A stretch of 64,000 bases of DNA from Denitratimonas tolerans (GTDB taxonomy: Bacteria; Pseudomonadota; Gammaproteobacteria; Xanthomonadales; Xanthomonadaceae). The DNA is taken from assembly GCF_037203605.1 (NCBI RefSeq), contig NZ_JBBDHC010000002.1:124001-188000 (forward strand). The letters are read 5' to 3'. A program made the position numbers and the translations under genes. This document shows, piece after piece, positions 8,321 to 16,989 of the stretch; position 1 is the stretch's first letter, and every line of letters begins with the position of its first letter. The notes beneath the pieces are model-generated. The model had not been told where the DNA came from, did no database searches, and saw only the letters and a program-made list of their open reading frames with translations.

Positions 8321-9166
8321 ATGAACCCAGCCTCTGCGCGCGCCGAATCCGACGGCCTCATCCTGTTCATCGGCGGCGGCAACATGGGCCGCAGCCTGGT
8401 CGGCGGCCTGATCGCGCGCGGCACGCCGGCGGCGCGGATCGTCGCGGTCGACCCTTCACAGGAGGCGCGCGATGCCCTTGCCGCCGACTGGGGCATCGGC
8501 ACCGCGCCCGACGCGGCGGCGGTGCTGCCCGATGCCGCGCTGGTGATGCTTGCGGTCAAGCCGCAGGTGATGAAGCCAGTCTGCGAATCCCTCGCCGCGG
8601 CCTTTCCGCCCCAGGCGGTGGCCGTCTCGATCGCCGCAGGCATCACCACGACCCAGCTCGATGCCTGGCTGGGCGGCGGGCGGGCGGTGGTGCGGGCGAT
8701 GCCGAACACGCCGGCCCTGCTCGGTGCCGGCGCGACGGGTCTTTTTGCCAATGCCCGGGTCACTCCGGCCCAGCGCGCGCTGGCCGATACGGTTCTGGGC
8801 GCGGTCGGGGTGGGCGTCTGGCTCGACAGCGAAGCGCACATGGACCTGGTGACGGCGCTGTCCGGCAGCGGCCCGGCCTATGTCTTTCTGCTGGCCGAGG
8901 CCATGCAGGCCGCCGCGCAGCGCCTGGGACTGCCGCCCGAAGCGGCGCGCGTGCTGGCGGCGCAAACCTGCCTGGGCGCAGGGCGAATGCTGACCGAATC
9001 GGGCGAGGACGCGGGCGCGCTGCGCCAGCGCGTGACTTCGCCCGGCGGCACCACCCAGGCGGCGCTGGAAAGCTTCGCGCGCGACGGGTTCTCCGGCATC
9101 GTCGCGCGCGCAATCGAGGCCGCCGCGCACCGCGGCGCCGAACTTTCCGCGCAGGCGGGCCGCTGA
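8321..9166 (+). CDS. proC: pyrroline-5-carboxylate reductase
   Basis: A 281-residue enzyme catalysing the last step of proline synthesis, NAD(P)H-dependent reduction of 1-pyrroline-5-carboxylate. The Rossmann loop is FIGGGNMGRSLVGGL (residues 16-30), followed by LAVKPQVM, RAMPNTPALLGAGATGL and the C-terminal signature ALSGSGPAYVFLLAEAM with RQRVTSPGGTTQAAL. Length is normal for the family. The ATG at 8321 gives a short N-terminal lead before the Rossmann strand. yggT starts two bases after its stop, an arrangement conserved in many gammaproteobacteria. Confidence 0.97.
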   Translation: MNPASARAESDGLILFIGGGNMGRSLVGGLIARGTPAARIVAVDPSQEARDALAADWGIGTAPDAAAVLPDAALVMLAVKPQVMKPVCESLAAAFPPQAVAVSIAAGITTTQLDAWLGGGRAVVRAMPNTPALLGAGATGLFANARVTPAQRALADTVLGAVGVGVWLDSEAHMDLVTALSGSGPAYVFLLAEAMQAAAQRLGLPPEAARVLAAQTCLGAGRMLTESGEDAGALRQRVTSPGGTTQAALESFARDGFSGIVARAIEAAAHRGAELSAQAGR

Positions 9167-9168
9167 CC

Positions 9169-9741
9169 GTGTCCTACGTCAGCCAGGCCGCCCTGCTGCT
9201 GATCGAGGTCGTATTCGGCGTGCTGGCGCTGCTGTTCGCGCTGCGCGTCCTGGTGCAGTGGGCCGGGGTCAACTTCCACAATCCGATCTGCCAGGGCCTC
9301 TACCGTTTCACCAACCCCGTCCTCATGCCGCTGCGGCGCTGGCTCAAGCCATGGCGGCGCATCGATCTGGCCGCGGCACTCGTGACCCTGGCGATCGGAT
9401 GCGTGAAGGCGGCGCTGACCCTGGCGCTCGCCGGGCGGTCACCGGCACCGCTCGCGGTCGCGCTGCTGGGGCTGGCGGAAACCATCGGCCTGCTGCTGAT
9501 GCTCTACTTCTGGCTGATCCTGATCCGGGTGGTGATGAGCTGGATCGGTGACGGCAGCCGCCATCCGCTGGTACCGCTGGTGGTGCAGCTCACCGAACCG
9601 GTGCTGCGCCCGCTGCGCCGCGCGTTGCCGGCACCGGGTGGGCTGGACCTTTCACCGATGCTGGCGATGCTCGGCATCCTGCTGCTGCGCATCCTGCTGG
9701 TCGCGCCGCTGCAGGATCTGGCCGTATCGCTCGCGACCTGA
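9169..9741 (+). CDS. yggT: YggT family membrane protein
   Basis: A 190-residue membrane protein with two copies of the YGGT motif region. Each has a hydrophobic helix followed by an LxxNP/LTEPVLxPLRR phrase: FTNPVLMPLRRWL near residues 43-55 and LTEPVLRPLRRALP near residues 142-155. It begins with a GTG two bases after the proC stop. YggT proteins are linked to osmotic tolerance and, in other bacteria, to cell envelope or division factors, but the molecular role is not settled. Confidence 0.9.
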   Translation: MSYVSQAALLLIEVVFGVLALLFALRVLVQWAGVNFHNPICQGLYRFTNPVLMPLRRWLKPWRRIDLAAALVTLAIGCVKAALTLALAGRSPAPLAVALLGLAETIGLLLMLYFWLILIRVVMSWIGDGSRHPLVPLVVQLTEPVLRPLRRALPAPGGLDLSPMLAMLGILLLRILLVAPLQDLAVSLAT

Positions 9742-9750
9742 GGCCGACGC

Positions 9751-10215
9751 CTACCTCTTCGGCCGCAGCATCGTTCCGGTGCACGCCGGCGCGCCGCAGC
9801 GACAGGGCCACAGCGCCTTCATCCGCGCCGTGTGCGGCACCTCCAGGCGGATGCCGTAGTCGTAGGCCAGCTCCTCGCCGGCGGCAATGTCGCGCAGGGC
9901 GTGGATCTCGATGCGGTCGCGCCGCCGATCATCGGGGTGCTCGACGACCTGCGCCTCGCAGTTGGGCGCGCAGCTGTGGTTGATCCAACGCGCGATCGTG
10001 CCACGCCGGCCGCCATCGACGATGTACTCGTCGTTGAGGGTGAAGAGGAAGGTGTGGCCGCTCTCCAGCGCATCGCCATAGCGCTCGTCGGCCTCCTCGT
10101 GGGTCATCAGGGTGCCGCCATAGCGGCACAGGACGGTGCCGCGGACAATGGCCTGCAGCGCAAAGACGCCGTTGCCGTGGATCGGCGAACGGCGGCATTC
10201 GATGGACTTTTTCAT
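9751..10215 (-). CDS. SET-domain protein (putative lysine methyltransferase)
   Basis: A 154-residue protein consisting of a complete SET domain. It starts with the SET-I entry RRSPIHGNGVFALQAI, has the S-adenosylmethionine/pseudoknot motif WINHSCAPNCEAQV and the catalytic-Tyr motif GEELAYDYGI, and ends with a post-SET zinc-binding cluster CRCGAPACTGTM. All of these are hallmarks of eukaryotic-type protein lysine methyltransferases. Bacterial SET proteins occur in some Xanthomonadales, where targets are mostly unknown. The ATG at 10215 was chosen over an in-frame upstream start. It converges on yggT with a 9-base gap. Confidence 0.9.
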   Translation of the reverse strand: MKKSIECRRSPIHGNGVFALQAIVRGTVLCRYGGTLMTHEEADERYGDALESGHTFLFTLNDEYIVDGGRRGTIARWINHSCAPNCEAQVVEHPDDRRRDRIEIHALRDIAAGEELAYDYGIRLEVPHTARMKALWPCRCGAPACTGTMLRPKR

Positions 10216-10300
10216 TCGGGATCGTTCACGCACCAATCGGCCGAACTCTAGCAGTTTCCCGCGCCACCCGCGGGCGCCGTTTTGCGCCTACACTCCGCCC

Positions 10301-12535
10301 ATGGGAGCCGGGGCGCGCCAACTGGGGGCGGCAGCGATTCTGGTCAGCGCCTACGTAGCGCTGGCCTGGACTTCCCTGCTCGCCACCGGCCCCACCGAAG
10401 TCACCCTGATCTGGCCTCCCACCGGCATCGCCTTCGGCGCGCTGCTGTACTTCGGTCCGCGCTGGTGGCCCCTGCCCGCCGTCGCGGTGCTGCTGGTGCA
10501 CCTGACGGTCGCGCCGGTGCCGGCTTCGTTCGTGCCCTGGTCGATCGCCGCCAACGTGGCCGGATGCGTGGGCGGCGTCCTGCTGGTGCGGCGGCTGCGT
10601 CCCGATGCGGTCAGGCGCTTCGACATCGCGTCCGGCAGCGCAATGATTCTCGGCGGGATATTTGCGGCAGTCAGCAGTGCGACGCTGGCAACGGCAGGCC
10701 TGCGGGTCAGCGGCATGACAAGCGCCGACGCGGTGTTCGCCGATGCCGCGCGCTGGGCCATGGGCGACCTGTTCGGCATCGTCACCATGACACCCGCCAC
10801 GCTCCTGCTGCTGCACCATGCGTTCGAACGTCGCAGTCGGCCGCTGTCGCGCATGTCCCTGCGCTACGCGACGCGTACCGAACTGCACGCGTGGATCCTC
10901 CTTACCTGCCTGATCCTCCTCGGCGGGATCCTGATCGTCCGGGCGCTGGAAGCACACGCGCTGGCGATGGTCGGCCTGCCGCTGGCGGCCCTGACCTGGG
11001 CGGCGGTGCGGCTGCCGCCGATCGTGACTGCCGTCGCCAACGCCGTGGTGGCGGTGCTGCTCGCCACCGCCGTGACGCTCGGCCTGGCCGGCCCCGCACC
11101 GACAACGCCGATCGAGGCGACCATCCTGGCGGCCTTCCTGTGCGTCATCGCGATCATTCCGGTCACCCTCGCGATGGGCATGCACCAGAGCCGGATCGCG
11201 TCTGCACGGCTCCTGCGCCGCGCCACAACCGACCCGCTGACCGACACGCTCAACCGCAGCGCCTTCGAATACCAGGTGCGACGGGCGCTGCAGGTGCGAC
11301 CGCTGCCGGCGCTGGCGCTGGCCTATATCGATCTTGACCGTTTCCGCCTGATCAACGACGCCTTCAGCCACGCGGTGGGCGACGACCTGATCTGCGCCGT
11401 GACCGGAGTGCTGCGCGCCAACCTTCCGCCGGGCGACGACCTGGCCCGGATCGGCGGCGACGAGTTCGCCGTGCTCATGCATGAGGTGGGTCCGGAAGCC
11501 GCCACGGCGCGGGCGCAGCGCCTGTGCGAGGCGGTGGCGGGCTACCGGTTCCAGACCGGCGGCCACGTAGCCGCCCCCACGATCAGCATGGGGCTGGTTC
11601 CCGTCACCGGCGGACAGACTGATTTCGGCAGCCTGCTGGCACTGGCCGACACGGCCTGCTTCGCGGCCAAGGAACAGGGCGGCAATCGCGTGCAGCGCGT
11701 GGAACCGGGGCAGCGCGACATCGTGCAGGCGAGCTCGGACACGATGCGCTGGGCGCTGCGCCTGGGGCAGGCCATCGAGGTGGACCACTTCGAGCTGCAC
11801 TGCCAGTCGATCTCGCCGCTGCAGGCGGCCGCCGATGGGCCGCGCCACTTCGAGGTGCTCATCCGACTGCGCGAGCCGGGGCAGAAGCTGGTCCTGCCGG
11901 GGCAGTTCATCGCGGCCGCCGAACGCTATGGCCTCGCGGCCCGGCTCGATCGGCACGTGCTCGACACGACCCTGCACTGGTTCAACCGGCATCCCGAGCA
12001 TACGCGCGGAGTCCGGCTGTGTGCGATCAACCTGTCGGCCAGCTCGCTGCAGGACGAGCACTTTCTCGACCATCTGGCCGCCCGCCTGGCCGCCAGCGCC
12101 CTGCGCCCGGATCAGCTTTGCTTCGAACTGACGGAAACCAGCGCCCTGGTCGACCTGGCCCGCGCGCAGCACTTCATCGCCGCGGTGCGTTCGCTCGGCT
12201 GCCGCTTCGCGCTGGACGACTTCGGCACCGGATTCTGCTCGTTCGGCTACCTGCGCTCGCTCGACGTGGACTTCTTCAAGATCGACGGCAGCTTCGTGCG
12301 CGAGGTGGAACACTCGCCGCTGGCCTACGCCATCATCCGCTCGATCACGGACATCGGCCGGGTCATGCGCAAGCAGACCATCGCCGAATGCACCGAGAAC
12401 GAGGCGGTCCTGCAGCGGCTGGCCGACCTGGGCGTCAACTACGCGCAAGGCTATGCCATCGACCGCCCCACGGTGATCGATCGCTATTTCGACGAGGTCG
12501 CTCCGGCGCACGCGCACGCGCAGGCAGGCGCGTGA
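10301..12535 (+). CDS. MASE1 membrane sensor with GGDEF and EAL domains
   Basis: A 744-residue cyclic-di-GMP protein. The first ~300 residues form a multi-helix MASE1-type membrane sensor (VTLIWPPTGIAFGALLYFGPRWWP; ARWAMGDLFGIVTMTPATLL). A GGDEF domain follows with an intact active-site motif at residues 385-389 (RIGGDEFAVL). The EAL domain reads EVL at residues 518-520 (FEVLIRLR) and keeps the ELTE, DDFGTG (Asp639, Asp640) and FKIDGSF motifs, but has ECTE where EGVE is usual. It may therefore make, degrade or only bind cyclic-di-GMP; the sequence alone does not decide. Confidence 0.93.
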   Translation: MGAGARQLGAAAILVSAYVALAWTSLLATGPTEVTLIWPPTGIAFGALLYFGPRWWPLPAVAVLLVHLTVAPVPASFVPWSIAANVAGCVGGVLLVRRLRPDAVRRFDIASGSAMILGGIFAAVSSATLATAGLRVSGMTSADAVFADAARWAMGDLFGIVTMTPATLLLLHHAFERRSRPLSRMSLRYATRTELHAWILLTCLILLGGILIVRALEAHALAMVGLPLAALTWAAVRLPPIVTAVANAVVAVLLATAVTLGLAGPAPTTPIEATILAAFLCVIAIIPVTLAMGMHQSRIASARLLRRATTDPLTDTLNRSAFEYQVRRALQVRPLPALALAYIDLDRFRLINDAFSHAVGDDLICAVTGVLRANLPPGDDLARIGGDEFAVLMHEVGPEAATARAQRLCEAVAGYRFQTGGHVAAPTISMGLVPVTGGQTDFGSLLALADTACFAAKEQGGNRVQRVEPGQRDIVQASSDTMRWALRLGQAIEVDHFELHCQSISPLQAAADGPRHFEVLIRLREPGQKLVLPGQFIAAAERYGLAARLDRHVLDTTLHWFNRHPEHTRGVRLCAINLSASSLQDEHFLDHLAARLAASALRPDQLCFELTETSALVDLARAQHFIAAVRSLGCRFALDDFGTGFCSFGYLRSLDVDFFKIDGSFVREVEHSPLAYAIIRSITDIGRVMRKQTIAECTENEAVLQRLADLGVNYAQGYAIDRPTVIDRYFDEVAPAHAHAQAGA

Positions 12536-12539
12536 TGCG

Positions 12540-13025
12540 CTACGGGTAACGCGATTCCATCGCTGCCGCCTCGAACTCCAGCCGCGTTCCATCCGACGCG
12601 ATGAGGCGCATGTGCTCGCCTTCGCGCTGGAGGATGAAAGGGTGCGCCAGCAGAGGCAGGAAGGCGCGCTCGACCTCGCCGCCCTCGCCTTCGCAGTACC
12701 TCTTCGTGCTGCCGGGAGTGCCCAGGTCGAGGCGGTTGCCACGGAGCGTGTAGCCGGAAAAGTAGCGGTTGCAGCCGGCGTAGCCGAAGGCACGGCCCTC
12801 GCCGAAGCCGAGCGTCACCGTGCGCGCATGCGCCAGCGCCAGCGCCGCCAGCGGACCGCGATCGGCAGTGGACAGGTGTCAGAACTGCCCGTCCAGCGGC
12901 CTCGATCCGCCGCCCTCCGTCACCTCGTGCGACGCGGCATCCGCAGCATCGGAAACCGGCGCGGTGCCGCATCCCGCCAGCGCCAAGACTGCCGCCATCG
13001 CCATGCCCAGCCGGCTTGTATTCAT
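12540..13025 (-). pseudogene. META-domain (HslJ-like) lipoprotein interrupted by an in-frame TGA
   Basis: One minus-strand reading frame encodes a complete small lipoprotein except for a TGA at 12879-12881. Before the stop are an ATG at 13025, a lipoprotein signal (MAAVLALAGCGT, lipobox LAGC) and the phrase SRPLDGQF. After it the same frame continues as HLSTADRGPLAALALAHART, then VTLGFGEGRAFGYAGCNRYF, GSTKRYCE and EVERAFLPLLA, the conserved META/HslJ core. META proteins have a Trp at this place (LxGxxW), so one TGG to TGA change explains the break. No frame slip is needed. A GTG at 12818 could restart the C-terminal part, but without a signal peptide. Confidence 0.85.
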
Positions 13026-13075
13026 GCTCTTTCCGGCACAAGCGGACCTGCGCCCGCGCCGCGCAATCCGCCCGG

Positions 13076-13327
13076 TCAGCGCTTCTTGCTCAGTGCGCCC
13101 CACAGCACCAGCAGGATCACGGCCCCCACCACCGCGCCGATGAATCCCGCCGCCTGCCCCGCCTGGTACAGACCCAGCGCCTGTCCGCCCCAGGTGGCCA
13201 GAAGCGAGCCGCCGATGCCAAGAAGGATGGTCATGATCCAGCCCATCGGGTCATTGCCCGGTTTGATCGCGCGCGCGATCAGGCCCGCGACGAGGCCGAT
13301 CAGGATGGTGCCAAGAAGATTCATCAT
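13076..13327 (-). CDS. GlsB/YeaQ/YmgE family membrane protein
   Basis: An 83-residue hydrophobic protein with the family pattern of three glycine-rich helices: LLGTILIGLVAGLIARAI followed by KPGNDPMGW, then ILLGIGGSLLATWGGQALG, then AAGFIGAVVGAVILLVLWG. A strong ribosome-binding site (aaggag) precedes the tandem ATG at 13327. The family is often called transglycosylase-associated and is commonly stress-induced, but has no proven activity. Confidence 0.93.
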   Translation of the reverse strand: MMNLLGTILIGLVAGLIARAIKPGNDPMGWIMTILLGIGGSLLATWGGQALGLYQAGQAAGFIGAVVGAVILLVLWGALSKKR

Positions 13328-13360
13328 GGTGTGACTCCTTGCGTACGGTGGATCGAAGGT

Positions 13361-14851
13361 TCAGCAGCAGGATGCATGATCGCCGAAGCGGCTGTCGCCG
13401 GCAGCCGCGGCGGCACCGCGGGTCAGGCCCTGGCCGCTGGCCGCATGGTGCGCCGCCAGCACGTGCGCCACCGCGCTGGTCACGCGCTTGCCGGTGGGAA
13501 TGTGCAGGAATTCGTTGGGACCATGAGCGTTGGAGTGCGGACCCAGCACGCCGGTGATCATGAACTGCGCGCCGGGGAACTTTTCGCCCAGCATACCCAT
13601 GAAGGGAATCGTGCCGCCCTCGCCCATGTACATCGCCGGCTTGCCGAAGAAGGCCTGCGACGCCTCGGCGATCGCCGTGGACAGCCAGGGCGACATCGCC
13701 GGTGCGTTCCAGCCGGTCGAGGACTTCTCCAGACTGAACTCGACCTGGGCACCGTAAGGCGGAGAATCGAGCAGCAGCCCGCTGAGAATCTTCCCGGCGG
13801 TTTCGCCGTCCAGCGTCGGCGGCAGGCGCAGCGACACCTTCACCGCCGTGGTCGGGCGCAGCACGTTGCCGGCGCTGCCCAGCGGCGGCAGGCCGTCGAC
13901 GCCGGTGATCGCCAGCGCCGGACGCCAGGTGCGATTGAGCACCAGTTCGGTCAGGTCGCTGGCGACCGGCGTCATGCCCGCGAGGAAGGGAAACTTGTCG
14001 AACACCTCGCTGCCCAGCACCTCGGCCACGCGCTGCGCCTGCTCGACGCGCTCGGCCGGGATTTCGACGAAGAGATCGTCGATGCGGATCGTGCCGGTGG
14101 CCTGATCCTCCAGCCGATCGAGCAGGCTGCGCAGAATGCGGAAGCTCGATGGCACGATGCCCGAGGCATCGCCAGAGTGCACGCCTTCCGACAGCACGTT
14201 CACCCGCAGGTTGCCGCCCGCCATGCCGCGCAGCGAGGTGGTGCACCACAGCTGCTCGTAGTTGCCGCAGCCCGAATCCAGGCACACCACCAGCGAGGGC
14301 TTGCCGATGCGCTCGGCCAGATGATCGACGTAGAACGGCAGGTCGTAGCTGCCCGATTCCTCGCAGGCCTCGATCAGCACCACGCAGCGGCAGTGCGGTG
14401 CGCCCTGCTCCTGCAGCGCCATGATCGCCGCCAGCGATCCGAAGATCGCATAGCCATCGTCCGCACCGCCGCGCCCGTAGAGCTTGTCGCCCTTGATCAC
14501 GGGCTTCCACGGACCGAGATCCTCGGCCCAGCCGGTCATTTCCGGCTGCTTGTCCAGATGCCCGTACAGCAGCACGCAGTCATCGCTTGCCGGATCGGTG
14601 CCGGGAATGTCGATGAAGATCAGCGGCGTGCGCCCGGCCAGACGCACCACCTCGACCTGCATCCCCGGGATCGGCTGGGCGCGCGCCCAGCGCTCCATCA
14701 GGTCCACCGCCTGATCCATGTAGCCGTGCGCCACCCAATCGGGATCGAACAGCGGCGATTTGTTCGGAATCCGGATGTACTCGACCAACTGGGGAACGAT
14801 GTCCTCGTCCCATTTGCGCGAGGTGAAACGATCAATGCGGGCGGTATCCAT
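13361..14851 (-). CDS. M20 family metallopeptidase (dipeptidase)
   Basis: A 496-residue zinc peptidase of the M20 family. The first metal motif is LLYGHLDKQPEM, the bridging-Asp motif is YGRGGADDGYA, and the catalytic Glu pair is LIEACEESGSYDL. The dimerisation insert follows, and then EGGTIPFMG and GPHSNAHGPNEFL carrying the last metal His. Such proteins hydrolyse dipeptides or acylated amino acids; this subgroup is mostly annotated as dipeptidase. The ATG at 14851 is favoured over the one at 14863 because a GGAG lies about 8 bases before it. The C-terminus is Ala/Gly-rich and ends GDHASCC. It is divergent from hutD. Confidence 0.92.
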   Translation of the reverse strand: MDTARIDRFTSRKWDEDIVPQLVEYIRIPNKSPLFDPDWVAHGYMDQAVDLMERWARAQPIPGMQVEVVRLAGRTPLIFIDIPGTDPASDDCVLLYGHLDKQPEMTGWAEDLGPWKPVIKGDKLYGRGGADDGYAIFGSLAAIMALQEQGAPHCRCVVLIEACEESGSYDLPFYVDHLAERIGKPSLVVCLDSGCGNYEQLWCTTSLRGMAGGNLRVNVLSEGVHSGDASGIVPSSFRILRSLLDRLEDQATGTIRIDDLFVEIPAERVEQAQRVAEVLGSEVFDKFPFLAGMTPVASDLTELVLNRTWRPALAITGVDGLPPLGSAGNVLRPTTAVKVSLRLPPTLDGETAGKILSGLLLDSPPYGAQVEFSLEKSSTGWNAPAMSPWLSTAIAEASQAFFGKPAMYMGEGGTIPFMGMLGEKFPGAQFMITGVLGPHSNAHGPNEFLHIPTGKRVTSAVAHVLAAHHAASGQGLTRGAAAAAGDSRFGDHASCC

Positions 14852-14963
14852 GGCCGGCTCCATCGGGGAAAGGCGCAATTCTACCGCGCCGCGCCGTGCG
14901 CCTGTTCCACCGCCCCGCGCGACCGCGCTACCCTCGCCGCATTGCAACCACCCGCTCGCAACC

Positions 14964-15665
14964 ATGCCCGCCATCGTGCACCTGCTGCCTGCCAACGAAT
15001 ACCGCCGCGAACGCTGGCGCAACGGACAGGGCTGGACCCGCGAGATCCTGCGGGTGCCGGAGGCGGAGGATTTCATCTGGCGCGCCTCGATCGCGGAAAT
15101 CAGCCAGGACACCCTGTTCTCCGCCTATCCCGGCTATCGCCGCAGCCAGGTCCTGCTGCTGGGCGATGCCCTGCGCCTGGGCTTCAGCGACGGGCGTCGC
15201 GTCACCCTCGAAGCCCCGCATCAGCGCTACGAATTCGACGGTGCCGAAGTAGTCGCCTGCCACCTTCCCGCCGGCCCGGTGCAGGTGTTCAACCTGATGT
15301 GGGATCCGCAGCGGCTGGATGCCCGCCTGCTGCACCGGCCGCTGGTCGGACCCATGGTGTTCCTGCCCGAACAGGGCGTGCGCTGGCTGGTCCACCTCAT
15401 GGCCGGCCACGCGCGCCTGCGTGCGCAGGGCACGCTGGCCCTGTCTGCCGGCGACAGCCTCCTGCTCGAACCCATGCCCGGTGATCGCCTGGTGCTGGAA
15501 GGCAGCGGCGAGGCGCTGGTGCTGCGGCTGGCAACCCGCGCCGATCCGGCATCCCCCTCGTCCGACCCGTCCCGGAACGCACCACAGACCGAACCGCCCG
15601 CGCCCGATCCACGCACACCGCCCGATCCGGCATCGGCCGCACCATCCGAGCCCGATCCAGCTTGA
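14964..15665 (+). CDS. HutD family protein with a proline-rich tail
   Basis: A 233-residue protein. Residues 1-190 form a HutD/Ves-type cupin: LLPANEYRRERWRNGQGWTREI at the start, FIWRASIAEISQDTLFSAYPG, then RYEFDGAEVVACHLPAGPVQVFNLMW. The last ~40 residues are Pro/Asp/Ser-rich (PPAPDPRTPPDP) and not part of the domain. HutD is found with histidine utilisation genes in other bacteria, but no hut genes are near here and its biochemical role is unknown. The start at 14964 fits the family N-terminus. Confidence 0.88.
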   Translation: MPAIVHLLPANEYRRERWRNGQGWTREILRVPEAEDFIWRASIAEISQDTLFSAYPGYRRSQVLLLGDALRLGFSDGRRVTLEAPHQRYEFDGAEVVACHLPAGPVQVFNLMWDPQRLDARLLHRPLVGPMVFLPEQGVRWLVHLMAGHARLRAQGTLALSAGDSLLLEPMPGDRLVLEGSGEALVLRLATRADPASPSSDPSRNAPQTEPPAPDPRTPPDPASAAPSEPDPA

Positions 15666-15740
15666 CGTCTGCCCCGCGAGCCGATCTAATAGCGCGCTCG
15701 CTGCAGCCCGCCTCGCGCCTGCATCGCATCTTCAGTACCT

Positions 15741-15816
15741 GGCCCGGTAGCTCAGTTGGTAGAGCAGCGGATTGAAAATCCGCGTGTCGGTGGTTCGATT
15801 CCGCCCCGGGCCACCA
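15741..15816 (+). tRNA. tRNA-Phe (GAA)
   Basis: A 76-base cloverleaf with encoded CCA. The acceptor arms are ggcccgg and ccgggcc, the D arm contains gctcagttggtagagc, the anticodon loop is ttgaaaa (anticodon GAA) on a gcgga/tccgc stem, and the T loop is ttcgatt. An intrinsic terminator follows within 15 bases. Confidence 0.98.
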
Positions 15817-15825
15817 TCCACATAC

Positions 15826-15855
15826 AAAGAACCAGCCCTCGCGGCTGGTTTTTTG
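15826..15855 (+). terminator. intrinsic terminator after tRNA-Phe
   Basis: A 7-bp stem (accagcc 15831-15837, ggctggt 15843-15849) with a ctcgc loop, followed by a T run (about 15849-15854). It is well placed to end the tRNA-Phe transcript. Confidence 0.9.
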
Positions 15856-16283
15856 TTGGGCGGAAACATCACCGGCGCGCTGCTGGTGCAGTCGGCCACG
15901 GGGCAGGCCGGTCGCCCGATCATCCTGGTCGTCCCTGCCGACTTGGCACGGGTCACGCGCGCCGCGGTGAACACGCTGCACGCATGGGCGGCGCTGCCGC
16001 TGTCCGCCGAAAGCGGTCGATTTGAACCTGAAGGACTGGATCGCACGGTGCCTGGCAAGGCGCTTGCGTTGCAAGGATGAGCGCAACGGTGACCGAGGGT
16101 CTGGTCCCGCGATGAGCGGGGCCACGGCTGCCCGCTAGCGCCGCGGGATCGCCCTTTTCGCACCCGACTTGTCCGGACCGAACCCGCAGGCTCGACGCAG
16201 CTGTCCGCGCAGCGGAGCGGACGCAGTCCGACTGCGGCGCGCCGCTGCCGCCGCGCGAAGTTTCGGGCCGTTGCGCCGCGCCG
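15856..16283. other. gap between tRNA-Phe terminator and cupin gene, no gene recognised
   Basis: About 430 bases. Open frames that run into the tRNA encode the usual nonsense translations of tRNA genes and are not supported. A short hairpin (ggtcccgc and gcggggcc, about 16100-16120) is visible. Nothing else stands out. Confidence 0.5.
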
Positions 16284-16664
16284 TCAGTGCTCGTGCGCTT
16301 CCGCGCGCATCGCGTCCTCGCGGGTGCGGTGCACGGTGCCGGGGGCGTGGTGCGGCGGCGAGTAGATCGTGACCAGACGCAGGCGCTTGCTGCCGGTATT
16401 GCGGATGTCGTGGGGCGTGCCCGCGGGCACCAGCAGCATCGAGCCCTTTTCCAGCGACTGGGACGCTCCCGCGACCACCGCTTCGCCGCTGCCCTTGGCG
16501 ACCACGAAGATCTGGTCGTTCCCGCCGTGCACCTCCTCCCCGATGGCCTCCCCGGGTTCCAGGCACATCAGCACGATCTGCGAATGCTTGCCGGTGACGG
16601 CCTCACGCCGGAAGTCCTTGTTGCCCTTGGCCAATTCCTTGATCGAAACAGGGTCTTTGCTCAC
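16284..16664 (-). CDS. cupin-domain protein
   Basis: A 126-residue single-cupin protein starting at a GTG at 16664 preceded by a strong ribosome-binding site (ggaggtga). Cupin motif 1 is VHGGNDQIFVVAKGSGEAVV and motif 2 is LLVPAGTPHDIRNTG, with the expected metal-ligand positions partly conserved. The C-terminus is rich in His/Glu (PPHHAPGTVHRTRED...AEAHEH). The small stand-alone cupins of this type lack an assigned reaction. It is divergent from the heme-copper oxidoreductase operon. Confidence 0.9.
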   Translation of the reverse strand: MSKDPVSIKELAKGNKDFRREAVTGKHSQIVLMCLEPGEAIGEEVHGGNDQIFVVAKGSGEAVVAGASQSLEKGSMLLVPAGTPHDIRNTGSKRLRLVTIYSPPHHAPGTVHRTREDAMRAEAHEH

Positions 16665-16923
16665 GGGTCACCTCCGGTCACGGAATCGACAGACTGGCAC
16701 GATCGGAGCACCGGCGCAATCATCGGGACGCGCGAGACGACCTGCGCAATCGCCATCGGATCCGACCCGGCAAACCACCGTGCGCACGCGTGGCGGCACG
16801 TTGCGAAGCGGCGGTTTCAATCTGCGGAAAACTTGAGCCTGCGACACCTGCCCGTACGGATCAGACCACGTCGTATCGTTGCGGTGACGCTGGTCCGGAC
16901 ATGGCAGTTTCGATGCTCCCTTG

Positions 16924-16952
16924 TTGACAGCGCTTTGCTGAGGTAGTAGTAA
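16924..16952 (+). promoter_or_regulatory. candidate sigma-70 promoter for the norS-like operon
   Basis: A consensus -35 box ttgaca (16924-16929) is followed after 17 bases by tagtaa (16947-16952) as a -10-like box, about 38 bases before the norS-like ATG. I see no convincing FNR/Dnr or NsrR site in the 325-base divergent region, so regulation by nitric oxide is not demonstrated. Confidence 0.5.
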
Positions 16953-16989
16953 AACCGCGGGTATGCCGCAGTCATGCAAGGGGAGACGC

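Noticed and set aside
12879..12881. TGA read as selenocysteine in the META lipoprotein
   Set aside because: The family has Trp, not Cys, at this place, and no selenocysteine insertion hairpin was recognised after the codon.
13016..15484. 822-codon plus-strand frame across glsB, the M20 peptidase and hutD
   Set aside because: It spans several genes on both strands and has no domain resemblance.
15732..16163. Open frames on both strands across tRNA-Phe
   Set aside because: Their ends are the familiar nonsense translations of a tRNA gene and its flank; there is no conserved protein.
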